A stretch of 64,000 nucleotides of DNA from Gracilariopsis chorda (Eukaryota > Rhodophyta > Florideophyceae > Gracilariales > Gracilariaceae): positions 52,741 to 116,740 of the forward strand of contig NBIV01000249.1 in NCBI GenBank assembly GCA_003194525.1. Reading direction: 5' to 3'. The notes beneath the pieces are model-generated. The model was not told the origin of the DNA. It was given only the letters and a program-made list of their open reading frames with translations, and searched no databases. This document shows, one piece after another, positions 1-10,266 of this stretch (position 1 is its first letter; each line of letters begins with the position of its first letter). The translations under genes were made by a program, and so were the position numbers.

Positions 1-2
1 TC

Positions 3-629
3 ACGTTAGGCCTGCATAACTTTTTGTACATAAACAACGAGAAGCTTGCGCAAGATGTTCAACGGTTTGCGGGATCTGTAGGACAAGATTTAACTCAAGA
101 AGACGAACTTGGTGGACATAGTACTTACAAACGCAACCTGGGAGAACTGGCAGCTCCAAAAATCCTAGGTGACGTATTCGAGTCAATCCTTGGTGCGGTT
201 TACGTCGATTCTGGGTTACGTCATGCGTGGAGAGTGTGCATGAACTTGCTTCGCGATTCATTGCGCATAAATGCAGACCCGGGTCGCGATGATATGCACC
301 CGGTTCATGAATTGAGTGAAATGGTACTAAAGGTGTGGAAATTGGCGCGCGGCCCACTCTATGATCCGATCAGGACAGTGAGATTCGGCAACCTCAAAGT
401 TGTAGCGGTGTACATACTTGGCGAGAAGATCGCTATTGGCAAAGGGTCCAAGTGGAAACGCGCGAGACTACAGGCAGCAGTGAAAGCTTTGGAAAGGCTT
501 CGGAGCGCGGAAGACGACCCGAAAGGCGATGGAGCAAAGCTGAAAGCGTTGTTGCAAGAACGGAGTATCCAGCTTCTGCTCAGAGAGAAACGAGGAAGAG
601 AACTGCAAAGAACCACAAACGGGCGCTAA
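3..629 (+). CDS. Dicer-like RNase III, C-terminal part (partial at window start)
   Basis: The reading frame is open from the first bases of the window and ends at TAA 627-629, so the N-terminus lies outside. The visible 208 residues hold the second half of an RNase III domain followed by a basic C-terminal region. The segment PKILGDVFESILGAVYVDSG is the helix of the catalytic RNase III fold with the conserved acidic residues (D and E of GDVFES) that bind Mg2+. The preceding LGLHN...NEKLAQDV matches the Dicer RNase IIIb layout. The roughly 95 residues after it look like a short dsRNA-binding domain ending in a Lys/Arg-rich tail. The expected role is cutting double-stranded RNA into small RNAs. 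A bacterial-type or Drosha-like RNase III cannot be excluded without the upstream helicase/PAZ region. Family call is firm; Dicer assignment is an inference. Confidence 0.75.
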   Translation, partial: TLGLHNFLYINNEKLAQDVQRFAGSVGQDLTQEDELGGHSTYKRNLGELAAPKILGDVFESILGAVYVDSGLRHAWRVCMNLLRDSLRINADPGRDDMHPVHELSEMVLKVWKLARGPLYDPIRTVRFGNLKVVAVYILGEKIAIGKGSKWKRARLQAAVKALERLRSAEDDPKGDGAKLKALLQERSIQLLLREKRGRELQRTTNGR

Positions 630-1296
630 TGACTAGCAGCAAGTCTCTGTGATGCGGCAGAAGAACTCAGAAATAGCACGAGCATTAATCCAGGCTAAAA
701 CTGCTCTTGCACCTCTTGGACGCTTTTGACCGCTACAAACAAGAAACTCCCTCTCCCTCTCTTACGAACACGCATACATTAATTCATCGTAACGCGGGGG
801 TTTGCTAAGAACCCCGACAACCTATAATACTTACTCCTATACCGTAGCCACGAACTACAAACCAGTAGACGTGCTACACTCACTGGGCTGCATATGATAC
901 GAAGAAGGTATTAGGTCCCGTAGGTGTCTTCAACCGCTGAAGCGTTTCGTTTTCGCTGACAATCGCCTTCTTCTCTGCACCTCTTCATTCACAACAAGAA
1001 ACTAACGATTCACCATAACTAAAGTTTCTAGTCTCCCGCCTCTTCTAGCTGAAAAGACAGCTTTGCTCCTCTTAATGATTTTTACCAAACTCGCCGCTAC
1101 CGGAGCTCTACCAAGATCTCACAGAGATGCATATAAACGCTTCTCGCTCGGGCTGAGCCCATGAGTTCGAGTGAAAGCGATACAGCGATACAAAAAGAAA
1201 CTTGCTACACATGACTGATACTTTGGGAGCATTAACATCCCTTGCCCTATATGTACACAACATGGGTTTAAGAGGTTCAGATCTGGGATATTTTAT
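630..1296. other. Intergenic spacer between convergent genes
   Basis: No supportable ORF or RNA gene. It separates the 3' ends of the Dicer-like gene (+) and the DAHP synthase gene (-), so it should hold both 3' UTRs. Confidence 0.6.
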
Positions 1297-2969
1297 CTAC
1301 ACGTTGTAATCCGCATCACGCATAGAGCGTAGAATTTCAGCCACCTCAAATGCCATTTCAAGTGATTGCGACTGGTTCAGTCTGGGATCACACAGACTCT
1401 CATAACGCTGTGGCAGGTGTTCTGACTTGACCTGTAGTGTCCCACCAACACATTCGGTGACCTCCTTGCCAGTCATTTCAAAGTGCAATCCACCTGGAAT
1501 AGAACCTTCTGCAGCATGCACGGTGAAGAATCCCTTCACCTCAGCCATAATTCGGTTCCACGAGCGCGTCTTGTATCCAGATTCAGTCTTGAAGGTGTTT
1601 CCATGCATGCTGTCGGTGACCCAAACCACGTTGCGCCCCTCCCGTTGAACTGCGCGGATTAGCGGGGGCAAGTTTTGCAAAATGTTGTCAGCCCCCATAC
1701 GAATAATTACGGTGAGACGACCTGGAGTATTGTTCGGATTGAGCACATCGCAGAGTCGCAAGAGCTCTTCAGGTTTCATGGTGGGCCCAGCCTTGACTCC
1801 AATAGCTGCAGCAAAGACACAAGAACACATAGGTTAGCAAAGAAGAGAAAAGTGCCTTGACACAGCACATGACTATATGTGCAAAGAAACGGGTTATTGA
1901 GGGAGCTTACGATTTGATATCCCTCGCGCAAACTCGACATGGGCGTCATCAATTCCCCTGGTGCGTTCGCCAATCCACAAGAAATGGCCACTACACGCAT
2001 AAAAGTTATCGGTGAACGGATCCTGACGGACCAAAGCCTGTTCGTACGGCAACAAAATGGCCTCATGAGATGTGTATACCTCGGTACTAGTCATGATGGG
2101 TTGCTTACTAGACAACCCACACGTATCGATGAAGGACAATGCTTCCGAAATTCGTTCGGCGGTGGCCATGTACTGTCGGCCGCGCGAAGTGGTGAGGGAC
2201 CAATCCATCCCCCACTCCTTGACGCGAGTAAGGTCTCCATATCCACCGCCAGCAAAGGCGCGCACAAGATTTGAGGTGGCAGCACTGGTATGATAAGCAC
2301 GCATCATGCGATTGGGGTCCGGAATACGTGCCTCCTCTGTGAAAGCGGCTGCATTGATATTCTTGGTACGGATACGAAAGAGAGAGCTGGTTAGGGAGAC
2401 GCCGGACAGCGCATACAAGAAGGGGAAGACTGACGTACCTCACCCCTGTAACTGGGCAGCGAGACACCGTCCCTAGTTTCAAAATCGTTGCTTCTAGGTT
2501 TTCCATACTGACCAGCCAGTCTTCCAATCTTAACGACGTGTTTCTTACCTCCCCACATAAGAACGACGGCCATTTTAAACAGGGCGGCCAAGGTGGATTT
2601 GAGTCCATGGGCCGATTCATCAAAAGACTCAGCGCAATCGCCGCCTTGCAATACAAATGCATCACCTGTACAAGCAGCGGCAAGTTGTTGTTCAAGTGCT
2701 TGCATTTCTCCGGACGCAACAAGCGAAGGTTGGTTGTGCAGCTGACGCTCCACGCGTTGCAAGGCTTCTAAATCCGGATAAACGGGTTGCTGCAAGGCTC
2801 GTTTCGTTCTCCAAGAGGAAGGGGTCCATAAGGGCGGAGTGATGGGGACGGCCACTGGTGGGGCGGGCTCCTGCAAAACGGCGGAAGGTACGCGGCGACA
2901 AGCTGAAGACGGGAGCTTGCGTGTAGAAGAGGGCAATGCAACGGGAGTGGAAAAGGCTGGAGAAATCAT
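1297..2969 (-). CDS. DHS: Class II 3-deoxy-D-arabino-heptulosonate-7-phosphate synthase, plastid form
   Basis: First committed enzyme of the shikimate pathway (phosphoenolpyruvate plus erythrose-4-phosphate to DAHP). I place three exons: 2969-2439, 2361-1911 and 1805-1297. The introns of 77 and 105 bp have GT-AG ends (GTACGT donor at 2438, GTAAGC donor at 1910). Joined, they give 496 residues with no break, restoring the family's SYRGE-N-IN and ARGISNPIGVK segments. Visible family motifs include LQGGDCAESF, WGMDWS, GERTR, GVKAGPTM and WVTDSMHGN. About 50-60 N-terminal residues rich in Ser, Pro, Arg and Ala precede the enzyme core and look like a plastid transit peptide. The start ATG at 2969 is the first one upstream of the conserved core. 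Stop is TAG. Confidence 0.95.
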
Positions 2970-3346
2970 TTACGCAGCTTGAAAGGCGAGAGGCACGACG
3001 ACGATGGAGGGGGGGGGGGGGAGAACGGTTTTCGTTACGAGGGGGATGAGAACGGGCGAGTTGAGAGAACGCAGACGCAAAACAAGTGCTCAAAAATCAC
3101 GCCAGCGCGACAGTAGCGAAGCGCGTGACGCGCGACGCGTGATGTGCGTGGATGGCGTGGATGATTGGCCGTCCGATGCAATTCGTGTCATTCAAATGGA
3201 CCAATCGCCATGCGCGTACCATGTTGTGCATGCGATGCGTGCCAGGTGGCACGCCGGATGTGGTAATGATGAATATCTGCTTTAGGGTAATGCATCCTGT
3301 AGAATCTACAGTGTAGATACGATAGCTAAATTACGTTCCTTTGCGT
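2970..3346 (-). promoter_or_regulatory. Upstream region of DAHP synthase with paired CCAAT boxes and a 13-base homopolymer
   Basis: ATTGG at 3164-3168 (a CCAAT box on the gene's strand) and CCAAT at 3201-3205 flank a short segment about 200 bp upstream of the DAHP synthase ATG. A run of 13 G (C on the sense strand) lies at 3009-3021, in the probable 5' UTR. The stretch 3121-3145 is dense in CpG. No TATA box is evident. Confidence 0.35.
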
Positions 3347-5698
3347 TCAGTCAAACAGCCCACACACATCCTCCCTGCCCGCCCCCAGTCCGTCCCTCTC
3401 TCCCTTGTCCAGCTGCTTTCCGCGCCCACGCACTGTCCCCTCCACCCTCTCAACAGCAGCAGCTTTCGTTCCGACGTTCAGTGTAGGCAAAGCCCAATCT
3501 CCGCCGCAATCCGCTTCCGCGTACAACAAGCGTTTCTTGTCAAACCGCAATGCAATCGATCCAACCGCCCCATCAAACCGGTTTTTCATCACCTCAAGTT
3601 CCTTTCCATTTGCAGTGCGTTGCAGAACAAGAACGTTGTCCGCTTCCTGAGTCGCCTTTGCAGACCCGTACACGCTTGCAATACTGATTCGACTGTCGTC
3701 ATCAGTCTTCCTAGGATGCACCACCAATGTCACATGTGCACCGCATCCCGTAGCAAACTGCCGAATCTGTGCCACAGCGTCATCCATCACTTCAAAACGT
3801 CCACCCTCCTCAGACCGTGAATGCGCACTAACATACGTCATAAACTGCAAGTTATCCAGCACCATGTGCCGACAATCCATAGCGTAATTTGCATACTCCA
3901 TCACATCCACAATGCGATGCACAGGGTTCGATCCGTGATACTTCATAAAGTACATGGGAAGTTCTGCAAACCGATCCGCCCAATAATCAAACCGACTCAA
4001 CAACGATGATCCATCCCGATGAATCGCATGAAACTGCTGCAACAATCGCTGTGCCAATCGTACATTCCCAACTTCAAAAGATCCCCACAACGTACCCACC
4101 CCTTGTAAACAATAGTCCAGTGACATCTGCGCCAACAAAGTGGTTTTCCCTACTCCAGTATGCCCACTTAGTATTGTCACCTCCCCATACCGATGACCTT
4201 TTAACAGATTGTTTAACCGTGGAAGTGATACACATTTCACCGCTCCTTGATTGCTGCCATTTCCGTTCAGCTCTGCAAACACCTCTTCACGAAGGTCTTC
4301 AAATCGCATCACACCCTCATGTTGAATTGGTTTAGCATTTGAAATCATGCTTTCCATGTTCACACCATGGCGTAGACAATCATTCGCGTCCTTTGCGTCT
4401 CTGTCCGTTCCATTCGCACCTCTAACCACAACACACCGCCCAAGTCCAAGCTTTCGAGCAAACTGCTTTGCGCCGTTCTGTCCAGCTTCGTCTTCATCCA
4501 TCCAAAGGTAAATACGCTTGAATCGTTCCAACAGGGGTAGCACTTCAATTGGTAACGAACTTGCTCCACTTGGGACCGAAATTGCCGCACGACCTGTTGC
4601 CTGGAATACACTCATTGCATCCAGCTCTCCTTCTGTCAGCACAACCTCCTCAGCATCTTTTGCTACCGTATGTAACCCAAACAAACCCCATGAACCCCCT
4701 TTCGGCTCAAGTTTCATGTTTGCTTTGCTCTGAATGGAGCGTATCTTATATCTTGCTATTCTGTCCTCGTCATCGAACATTGGAAAAGTCATACTCCACT
4801 CTGGGGACCAACCGCTTCCGCCGAAAAACATGGAACTTGTGGCCCCAACACCATATGCTTTCAAAACATCATCTGTTAGACCACGTTCGTTGTTTAGGTA
4901 TCGTTTCACTGGGGCTTCATTACTGACGCCGTCTCTATGTCCTTGCAGCAGTCCTTCGTACTTCCTTTGCTGGTCCGGAGACGGCTGTGCTCCGTTTGCT
5001 TCATAGCACTCGGTTCTCGTTGTCAACCCCGCCGGTTGTTCAAACACATGCCTCTTTTTTCCCATAGTCATGATCTGCTCATCGGCAAATGATAATTGTT
5101 GCTTTAGATCAAACCACGACCCTTTGCTCTTGCATCTGTGACATAGAAACACCCCGGAGCTACGCAAGATATATAGTTTATACATATTGTCAAACTTGTC
5201 GTTAATGGGAGGACAAAATGGACACAACTGAACTACTGCATGTTCTCTGACACATCGGTGTTGAAGGCCGTGTCTCGAGAGAAATCGTTCAACGTCGCCT
5301 TCGTTCAGCTTGAAATGCTTGGAAACGTATGTAGCGCTTTGCGAAAACGTGCGGTGCGATTGGTGATTGCCAGGGATACCTTTCTTACGTTGGGACTTTT
5401 TCCATGGAATGCTTGATACGCAACGATGATGACTAGCGCTGCATGTATCGGAATGTGCATCACCATGTCGTGGGAGCTCACATGAAAGTCCCGCACAGGA
5501 CGAAGCAAAACCGTCACTCAGAACTGGGGAACAAAGCGGCGTTGATCCTATTATTCTTCTCCTGTAGTATCGCGCGTTCTGCGCATGAGATTTCCGTGAA
5601 CCCAGATATCGTACTTGAAGTTGAAACATACATGACTGACTTTCGCTATGACCACTAGCCAATTTTGCCAGTGAGCGATATGATGGAAAATACCGCAT
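3347..5698 (-). CDS. Twinkle-type organellar DNA primase-helicase
   Basis: A 783-residue protein related to phage T7 gp4, expected to unwind (and perhaps prime) DNA at organelle replication forks. In order: a basic leader starting MRYFPSYRSLAKLASG that suits mitochondrial or plastid import; a zinc-ribbon primase domain with Cys pairs near residues 159/162 and 186/189; a TOPRIM domain (TEGELDAM near 355, DEDEAG near 401); and a RecA-like hexameric helicase with Walker A GHTGVGKTT near 512, followed by a Walker-B-like LDNLQF segment and the VVHPRK segment. Plant and algal Twinkle keep both primase and helicase parts, unlike animal Twinkle, and the zinc cysteines here are intact. The ATG at 5698 is chosen because the frame upstream contains only a TTG. 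Stop is TGA. No intron is visible. Confidence 0.92.
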   Translation of the reverse strand: MRYFPSYRSLAKLASGHSESQSCMFQLQVRYLGSRKSHAQNARYYRRRIIGSTPLCSPVLSDGFASSCAGLSCELPRHGDAHSDTCSASHHRCVSSIPWKKSQRKKGIPGNHQSHRTFSQSATYVSKHFKLNEGDVERFLSRHGLQHRCVREHAVVQLCPFCPPINDKFDNMYKLYILRSSGVFLCHRCKSKGSWFDLKQQLSFADEQIMTMGKKRHVFEQPAGLTTRTECYEANGAQPSPDQQRKYEGLLQGHRDGVSNEAPVKRYLNNERGLTDDVLKAYGVGATSSMFFGGSGWSPEWSMTFPMFDDEDRIARYKIRSIQSKANMKLEPKGGSWGLFGLHTVAKDAEEVVLTEGELDAMSVFQATGRAAISVPSGASSLPIEVLPLLERFKRIYLWMDEDEAGQNGAKQFARKLGLGRCVVVRGANGTDRDAKDANDCLRHGVNMESMISNAKPIQHEGVMRFEDLREEVFAELNGNGSNQGAVKCVSLPRLNNLLKGHRYGEVTILSGHTGVGKTTLLAQMSLDYCLQGVGTLWGSFEVGNVRLAQRLLQQFHAIHRDGSSLLSRFDYWADRFAELPMYFMKYHGSNPVHRIVDVMEYANYAMDCRHMVLDNLQFMTYVSAHSRSEEGGRFEVMDDAVAQIRQFATGCGAHVTLVVHPRKTDDDSRISIASVYGSAKATQEADNVLVLQRTANGKELEVMKNRFDGAVGSIALRFDKKRLLYAEADCGGDWALPTLNVGTKAAAVERVEGTVRGRGKQLDKGERDGLGAGREDVCGLFD

Positions 5699-6429
5699 CT
5701 GAACAATCCAAAGCGACGAGCAAGAATGGAAACATCTGCCTCCGCTCAAAACAACCGGCGACGTTCTTGTCGGTACCGTTACCAAACGTACCAAACGTAC
5801 GAAGACGGGTAAATCGAATTTTAATGCAAAACGGGTTAGCCTTCACTCTCGCTATTAGCATTCGCGCGGACGGCGGTGTCGCAATACGTGATGTTGCTCT
5901 TCTGTAGCAGACCGTGGAAAACTGATCAGTAAACATGATCAAACATGGATCATCGATGGTCTTCAGATCTTTTGGTGCGGCAGTGCTCAGATAGAGAATT
6001 AAGGCGGTGCAGATGCAAAAATAAAAAAGGCTGATGATATAGCGAATAACCTTTATCCATCCTGCTTTTCTTCAACTCGTCGACTGCACGCAAATCCTAT
6101 CGCGGACCAACCTCAGATACCGACGGTACCGAAAGCCTTCAAAGAGATGGTACTACACTGCAACTTCAAGGCACTGCGAGTCGGCTCAGACTGTATCGAA
6201 AAAGATGTTGAATGGCGCAGCCCTGAGACTTGAGTGAACGAGACCTGCGCACGATCACATGTCGCGTCTGCGAACAGAAGCCGCACACGCTTCAACAGAG
6301 AGTTTGCAATATAAATGAGCTGCTTCTTTGCAACGCCCCGATGCACGTTCCGCATCATCATATCAATAGCGCAGGCAACGATATAGACAAACATTCGTCA
6401 TCGTAAGTAACGTTTATTATGCAAGCAGT
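5699..6429. promoter_or_regulatory. Spacer upstream of Twinkle and downstream of PGK
   Basis: No supportable gene. It contains a cluster of GGTACC/ACGTAC motifs at 5771-5800 (GTTACCAAACGTACCAAACG), 70-100 bp upstream of the chosen Twinkle ATG, and a further GGTACC at 6124-6129. Related motifs lie in other intergenic regions of this window. Confidence 0.3.
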
Positions 6430-7812
6430 CTAGTTGTCATCCAATGCAGCGACACCAGGAAGAACTTTGCCTTCCAAAAGTTCCAATGATGCACCGCCAC
6501 CAGTGGAAATATGGGACATCTTTTCAGCCAAACCGGCCTTCTCGACAGCAGCAACAGAGTCGCCGCCTCCAATGATAGTAGTGCAGCCCTGGCTGGTAAG
6601 TTCAGCGAGGGTTTCAGCGACAGCGAAAGTACCCTTGGCGAAAGCGGGGATCTCGAACACACCCATGGGACCGTTCCAAATGACAGTCTTGCATTCCTTC
6701 AATTCATCCTGAATAAGTTTTGTGGAAGATTCACCTTGATCGAGTCCCATCCAGCCTTCTGGGATAGCCTCAGTGGAAACAACCTGAGTGTTGGCTTCGG
6801 CGTCGAACTTGTCAGCCACGACAACATCAGTTGGCAGGATGATCTTGACACCTTTCTCAGCAGCGATTTTCTCCAAGCTACGGGCGAGTTCGAGCTTGTC
6901 ATCCTCAACAAGAGAGGAGCCGACGTTCAGGCCACGAGCCTTAAGGAAAGTGAAAACCATACCACCTCCAATGATGAGCTTGTCAACCTTCTCCAGAAGA
7001 CTTTCAATGACGCCAATCTTGGAAGAGACCTTGGAGCCACCGACAATGGCAGCGAAAGGACGGGCCGGGTTAGCTACGGTTCCGGAGAGGTATTCCAGCT
7101 CTTTCTCAAGCAAGAAACCGGCAACAGAGGGCTTCAAGTGCGAGGTAACCCCCGCGGTGGATCCATGGGCACGGTGAGCGGTTCCGAAGGCGTCATTGAC
7201 GAAGAGGTCAGCGTTTGCAGCAAGTTTAGCGGAGAAGTCAGGATCATTCTTGGTCTCTTCTTTGTAGAAACGAACGTTCTCAAGCAGGGTGACATCGCCG
7301 TTGGACATGGAATCGACAATGGCAGCGACGCTGTCTCCAATGCAGTCAGGAGCCATCTTAACGTCCTTGCCAAGCAGTTCAGACAGACGAACGGATACGG
7401 GTTGAAGGGAGAACTTGTCTTCGGGACCATCCTTCGGGCGACCGAGATGGGAAGACAACAGTACCTTTGCGCCGTTGTCAACGAGGTACTTGATGGTAGG
7501 GATGGACGCACGGATACGAGTATCGTCGGTAATGGTCTTTCCATCGAGTGGAACGTTAAGATCGCAGCGTACGAGCACGCGCTTTCCGGCAAGGTCGGCT
7601 GGGGAAAGGTTCTTCACTGACTTCTTGGTGGCGGCGGTGGCGGTGGTCATGCGAGGAGCTGGGCGTGCGGAAGAGGGAGTCGGGAGAGGTGCAACACGAC
7701 GGGAGGGTGCAGTGACGAAAGAGGACGAAGCGGAGGAGAGGCAAAGCGGGGCAGGTGCAGCTGCGGCTCCAGAGCGCAGAGGGGCGGCAGACGGAACAAA
7801 ACCAGTCTTCAT
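6430..7812 (-). CDS. PGK: Phosphoglycerate kinase, plastid-targeted
   Basis: A 460-residue protein interconverting 3-phosphoglycerate and 1,3-bisphosphoglycerate with ATP, in the Calvin cycle or plastid glycolysis. The N-terminal ~60 residues ([11 protein letters not shown]..., rich in Ser, Ala, Pro and Arg) look like a transit peptide. The enzyme core begins at [20 protein letters not shown]. Hallmarks are [53 protein letters not shown], the ATP-site [20 protein letters not shown] and C-terminal [13 protein letters not shown] with [13 protein letters not shown]. The frame is open for 141 codons further upstream but with composition typical of GC-rich non-coding DNA. The ATG at 7812 fits the transit peptide best. 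Stop is TAG. No intron. Confidence 0.95.
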   Translation of the reverse strand: MKTGFVPSAAPLRSGAAAAPAPLCLSSASSSFVTAPSRRVAPLPTPSSARPAPRMTTATAATKKSVKNLSPADLAGKRVLVRCDLNVPLDGKTITDDTRIRASIPTIKYLVDNGAKVLLSSHLGRPKDGPEDKFSLQPVSVRLSELLGKDVKMAPDCIGDSVAAIVDSMSNGDVTLLENVRFYKEETKNDPDFSAKLAANADLFVNDAFGTAHRAHGSTAGVTSHLKPSVAGFLLEKELEYLSGTVANPARPFAAIVGGSKVSSKIGVIESLLEKVDKLIIGGGMVFTFLKARGLNVGSSLVEDDKLELARSLEKIAAEKGVKIILPTDVVVADKFDAEANTQVVSTEAIPEGWMGLDQGESSTKLIQDELKECKTVIWNGPMGVFEIPAFAKGTFAVAETLAELTSQGCTTIIGGGDSVAAVEKAGLAEKMSHISTGGGASLELLEGKVLPGVAALDDN

Positions 7813-8688
7813 TGTGGGAGTTGCGGGAAGATGATGGACTGAACTGAGACGTGCTGCTGCGAATACGAACGGAGCGTTGCGTGGCAGATCGCGTGTGCGG
7901 GGGATGGGGGAGCACTGGGAGCAGGGCGCTTTTATGGAGCGATTGGAGCGGGCACAACGCGGCATTGGACGCGCGGTGCGCATCAGGGTTGCGAGTGTGT
8001 GGGCGTTGACGGCTGGCAGCGGTTGACGGAGCTCATGGCGTGATCTGCGATACGTTAGCGCGACATGGCGCACGTTCATTGGCTGTGCCTGCGAACACAG
8101 CCGTTTGATTGGGTGCGCGGCGACGAATGGGGGAATGCGATTCGGGACAAGTGTGTCCACCGCCGCCGCCAATCGAAGTTGCGCCGTGCTCCATAGCCTC
8201 TGTGCGCGTTGAGCAGCCGATTGGGCACGCTCCACGTGTCCGCGTTGTGCATGGGGCGTTTGTTGCGCCAGTCAACTGGCGCGGACCTCCGTGCGCAGAC
8301 CAAGTCAAAGAGATGGTTGCAGTTCACACTTGCTCTTGCTATCGTTGGTACAAGGTACCAACGGTACAACGGTACCGCTGTGTGAGCCTTCACCCCTGGT
8401 CAACCATCTGACCCTCGGCTGGTCCCACAGCTCCACGATGCAAAGGTCGGGGAATCATTTCAGCGATAATCTCTTCCAACTACCGTTCTTCCCATTGTTT
8501 CCGGCTCCAAAACGCCCAACGCGAACCGTGAACCGCCCATCCTGACACGTTACCCCTGCCTTCGCGCTTCGGTTCTCTGAGTACTCCTGCCCACCGCTTC
8601 TCCTCAACAAGCCACGTCCTGTTTGTTTTGATGCATTTCCGCTCCATCACATGTACAGCCGCACATTCGAGCATCATCTCACCAAGCT
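7813..8688 (-). promoter_or_regulatory. PGK upstream region with four CCAAT boxes and a GGTACC cluster
   Basis: ATTGG/CCAAT elements occur at 8078-8082, 8108-8112, 8169-8173 and 8220-8224, about 270-410 bp upstream of the PGK ATG. At 8345-8377 there is a nested GGTACC/ACGGTAC cluster. The remainder to 8688 is the 3' flank of the next gene, and I see no credible ORF. Confidence 0.35.
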
Positions 8689-10266
8689 CTAATCGCGTTT
8701 CAAGTGAGTTTCTTCTTCCTTCCTCGCATTCACCACCACGCGTTGGAGGCACCACCTCAGCGCCAGCGATACGAAAATGTCCGTGATCATAAACAGAGTA
8801 ACAGTCACATCAAGACCCACAAAGTCTGCAGCAAGTATCATTCCCAGCTGAAAGTCCCACCAAATCTTCAAAACTGCCTGTAAACCAGTCACCGAAATCC
8901 ACCACTTTCGTCCTCCCTCCCAGTTTTCCATAACATCCTTTCTGCCTTCTGCACTGCTAATCGAAACCATTCCAACCCCATGTGCCAGTACCAAAACGCA
9001 TGTATGATTCACAAGTGCTAATCGTCCCTGTGTCGATACTGGCAGAAATGCTAGCGCTATACCTGCGTAACAAGCCTGTGTTGTTCCGAACGCCGCGCCA
9101 ACTATCCCGCCAGTCGTAACCCATCCTGACACATTACGTTCCCTTTTCTCCACTTCTTTCACATAGTACTTCGCCACATGCCATTGCAACCATAACTGCA
9201 ACCGCGCCCGAGCCATCAACAACAGCGGTGTAACAATTCCACACAGGAACACCAAAACCGCTATGATCCGTACCACCCACATAGGTTCGACAAAGCTCAA
9301 ACTAAACAAACCACTAGCCTTCGACGTGGATGGAAACTCCATAGATTGCCAGCTAGAATTTGCCGCATCCCAAAAACTACTGCGCCCATCCATGACTCGA
9401 AGAATTTCATCCAGCGCTGCATTCCCCCCTGATGAAAGCGTTTTATTCCCGAGAATATCACTGCTCGCAAGAAGTAAACTTTCCTGCAGATCTTTCGCAG
9501 CTTCTTTCACTCCCTTTGCGGCAGACATAAACGACTTCGGTTGCGTGCCGTTAGTAAGCAGTTGGTCTGCCGATAATGAATTGATCAACTGTGACAGTGC
9601 ATTTGTGAACGTTAAAAACTTGTACTGTGACTGTGGTGACAAATCGGCATTGGGGAGCAGATCGCTTAGGCGAACCGTGTCCAGTGCCTTTGTTATCACC
9701 ATGGATACATTAGCTCCAAACTCTTGTACGACCGGCTGGGACGTGAGGTTCATCAAACTGTTTCGGATAAGTTCAGTACCCTCGTCTTGCCATTTGGTTT
9801 GTGAAAGTAAGAACACCTCCGCCTGATCTGAGAGTGCGATGAGCAGTCGTGAATCTGCTTTGGAGAACATGTTTGTAAGGTTTGTCGCGACAGTACTCCA
9901 CAAAGGCGACTCTTTTAGAGGAAAGACAGAACTCCCTATGTACTCTCCCGCTTCCTGCCAGTTTGACATTAGGCTGAAGAATCGATTTGCCGTTTCAAAG
10001 AGCACGCTGCTCAGGTACCAAGCACCAATAGAAAGCGCTGCGTTGAAAACAAAGGAGAGAGCAACCAAAGGCAGAACCGGTAGCAGTAGCCAAACTCGTA
10101 CGAAGATGTCCAGCACAGGAACAAGGAAAAGGGCGCGAAGCAGCTGTCGACGAACGTATGGCCTTGGGAGCGAAGTAGATGGGAGTAGAGCCTTTAGGAA
10201 CATAATGAAGATCAATAAGTAGAAGAATGGGGCCGCCATCGTGATGATAAATGTCCAGGTGCTCAT
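8689..10266 (-). CDS. Multi-pass membrane protein, paralogue A (unknown family)
   Basis: A 525-residue protein I do not recognise. It has a hydrophobic N-terminus (about residues 4-26) and a second long hydrophobic stretch (about 43-80). A soluble, Ser/Asn-rich central region of about 230 residues with several N-glycosylation-like sites follows. The C-terminal third has four or five membrane segments, including LKIWWDFQLGMI. Shared with the protein at 16792-18351 are SPQSQYKFLTFTNALSQ, the DILG...TLS segment, LRVMDGRS, IASAEGRKDV-like (ISSAEGRKDV) and WWDF. That layout suggests a lumenal or extracellular loop between two membrane bundles. The ATG at 10266 aligns with the paralogue's start; the frame upstream has only a TTG. 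It is transcribed in the same direction as PGK. Confidence 0.85.
   Translation of the reverse strand: MSTWTFIITMAAPFFYLLIFIMFLKALLPSTSLPRPYVRRQLLRALFLVPVLDIFVRVWLLLPVLPLVALSFVFNAALSIGAWYLSSVLFETANRFFSLMSNWQEAGEYIGSSVFPLKESPLWSTVATNLTNMFSKADSRLLIALSDQAEVFLLSQTKWQDEGTELIRNSLMNLTSQPVVQEFGANVSMVITKALDTVRLSDLLPNADLSPQSQYKFLTFTNALSQLINSLSADQLLTNGTQPKSFMSAAKGVKEAAKDLQESLLLASSDILGNKTLSSGGNAALDEILRVMDGRSSFWDAANSSWQSMEFPSTSKASGLFSLSFVEPMWVVRIIAVLVFLCGIVTPLLLMARARLQLWLQWHVAKYYVKEVEKRERNVSGWVTTGGIVGAAFGTTQACYAGIALAFLPVSTQGRLALVNHTCVLVLAHGVGMVSISSAEGRKDVMENWEGGRKWWISVTGLQAVLKIWWDFQLGMILAADFVGLDVTVTLFMITDIFVSLALRWCLQRVVVNARKEEETHLKRD

Noticed and set aside
6511-7620. 369-codon open frame on the plus strand
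   Set aside because: Fully antisense to the well-conserved PGK gene; its residues are the mirror of PGK codon usage and show no family motif.
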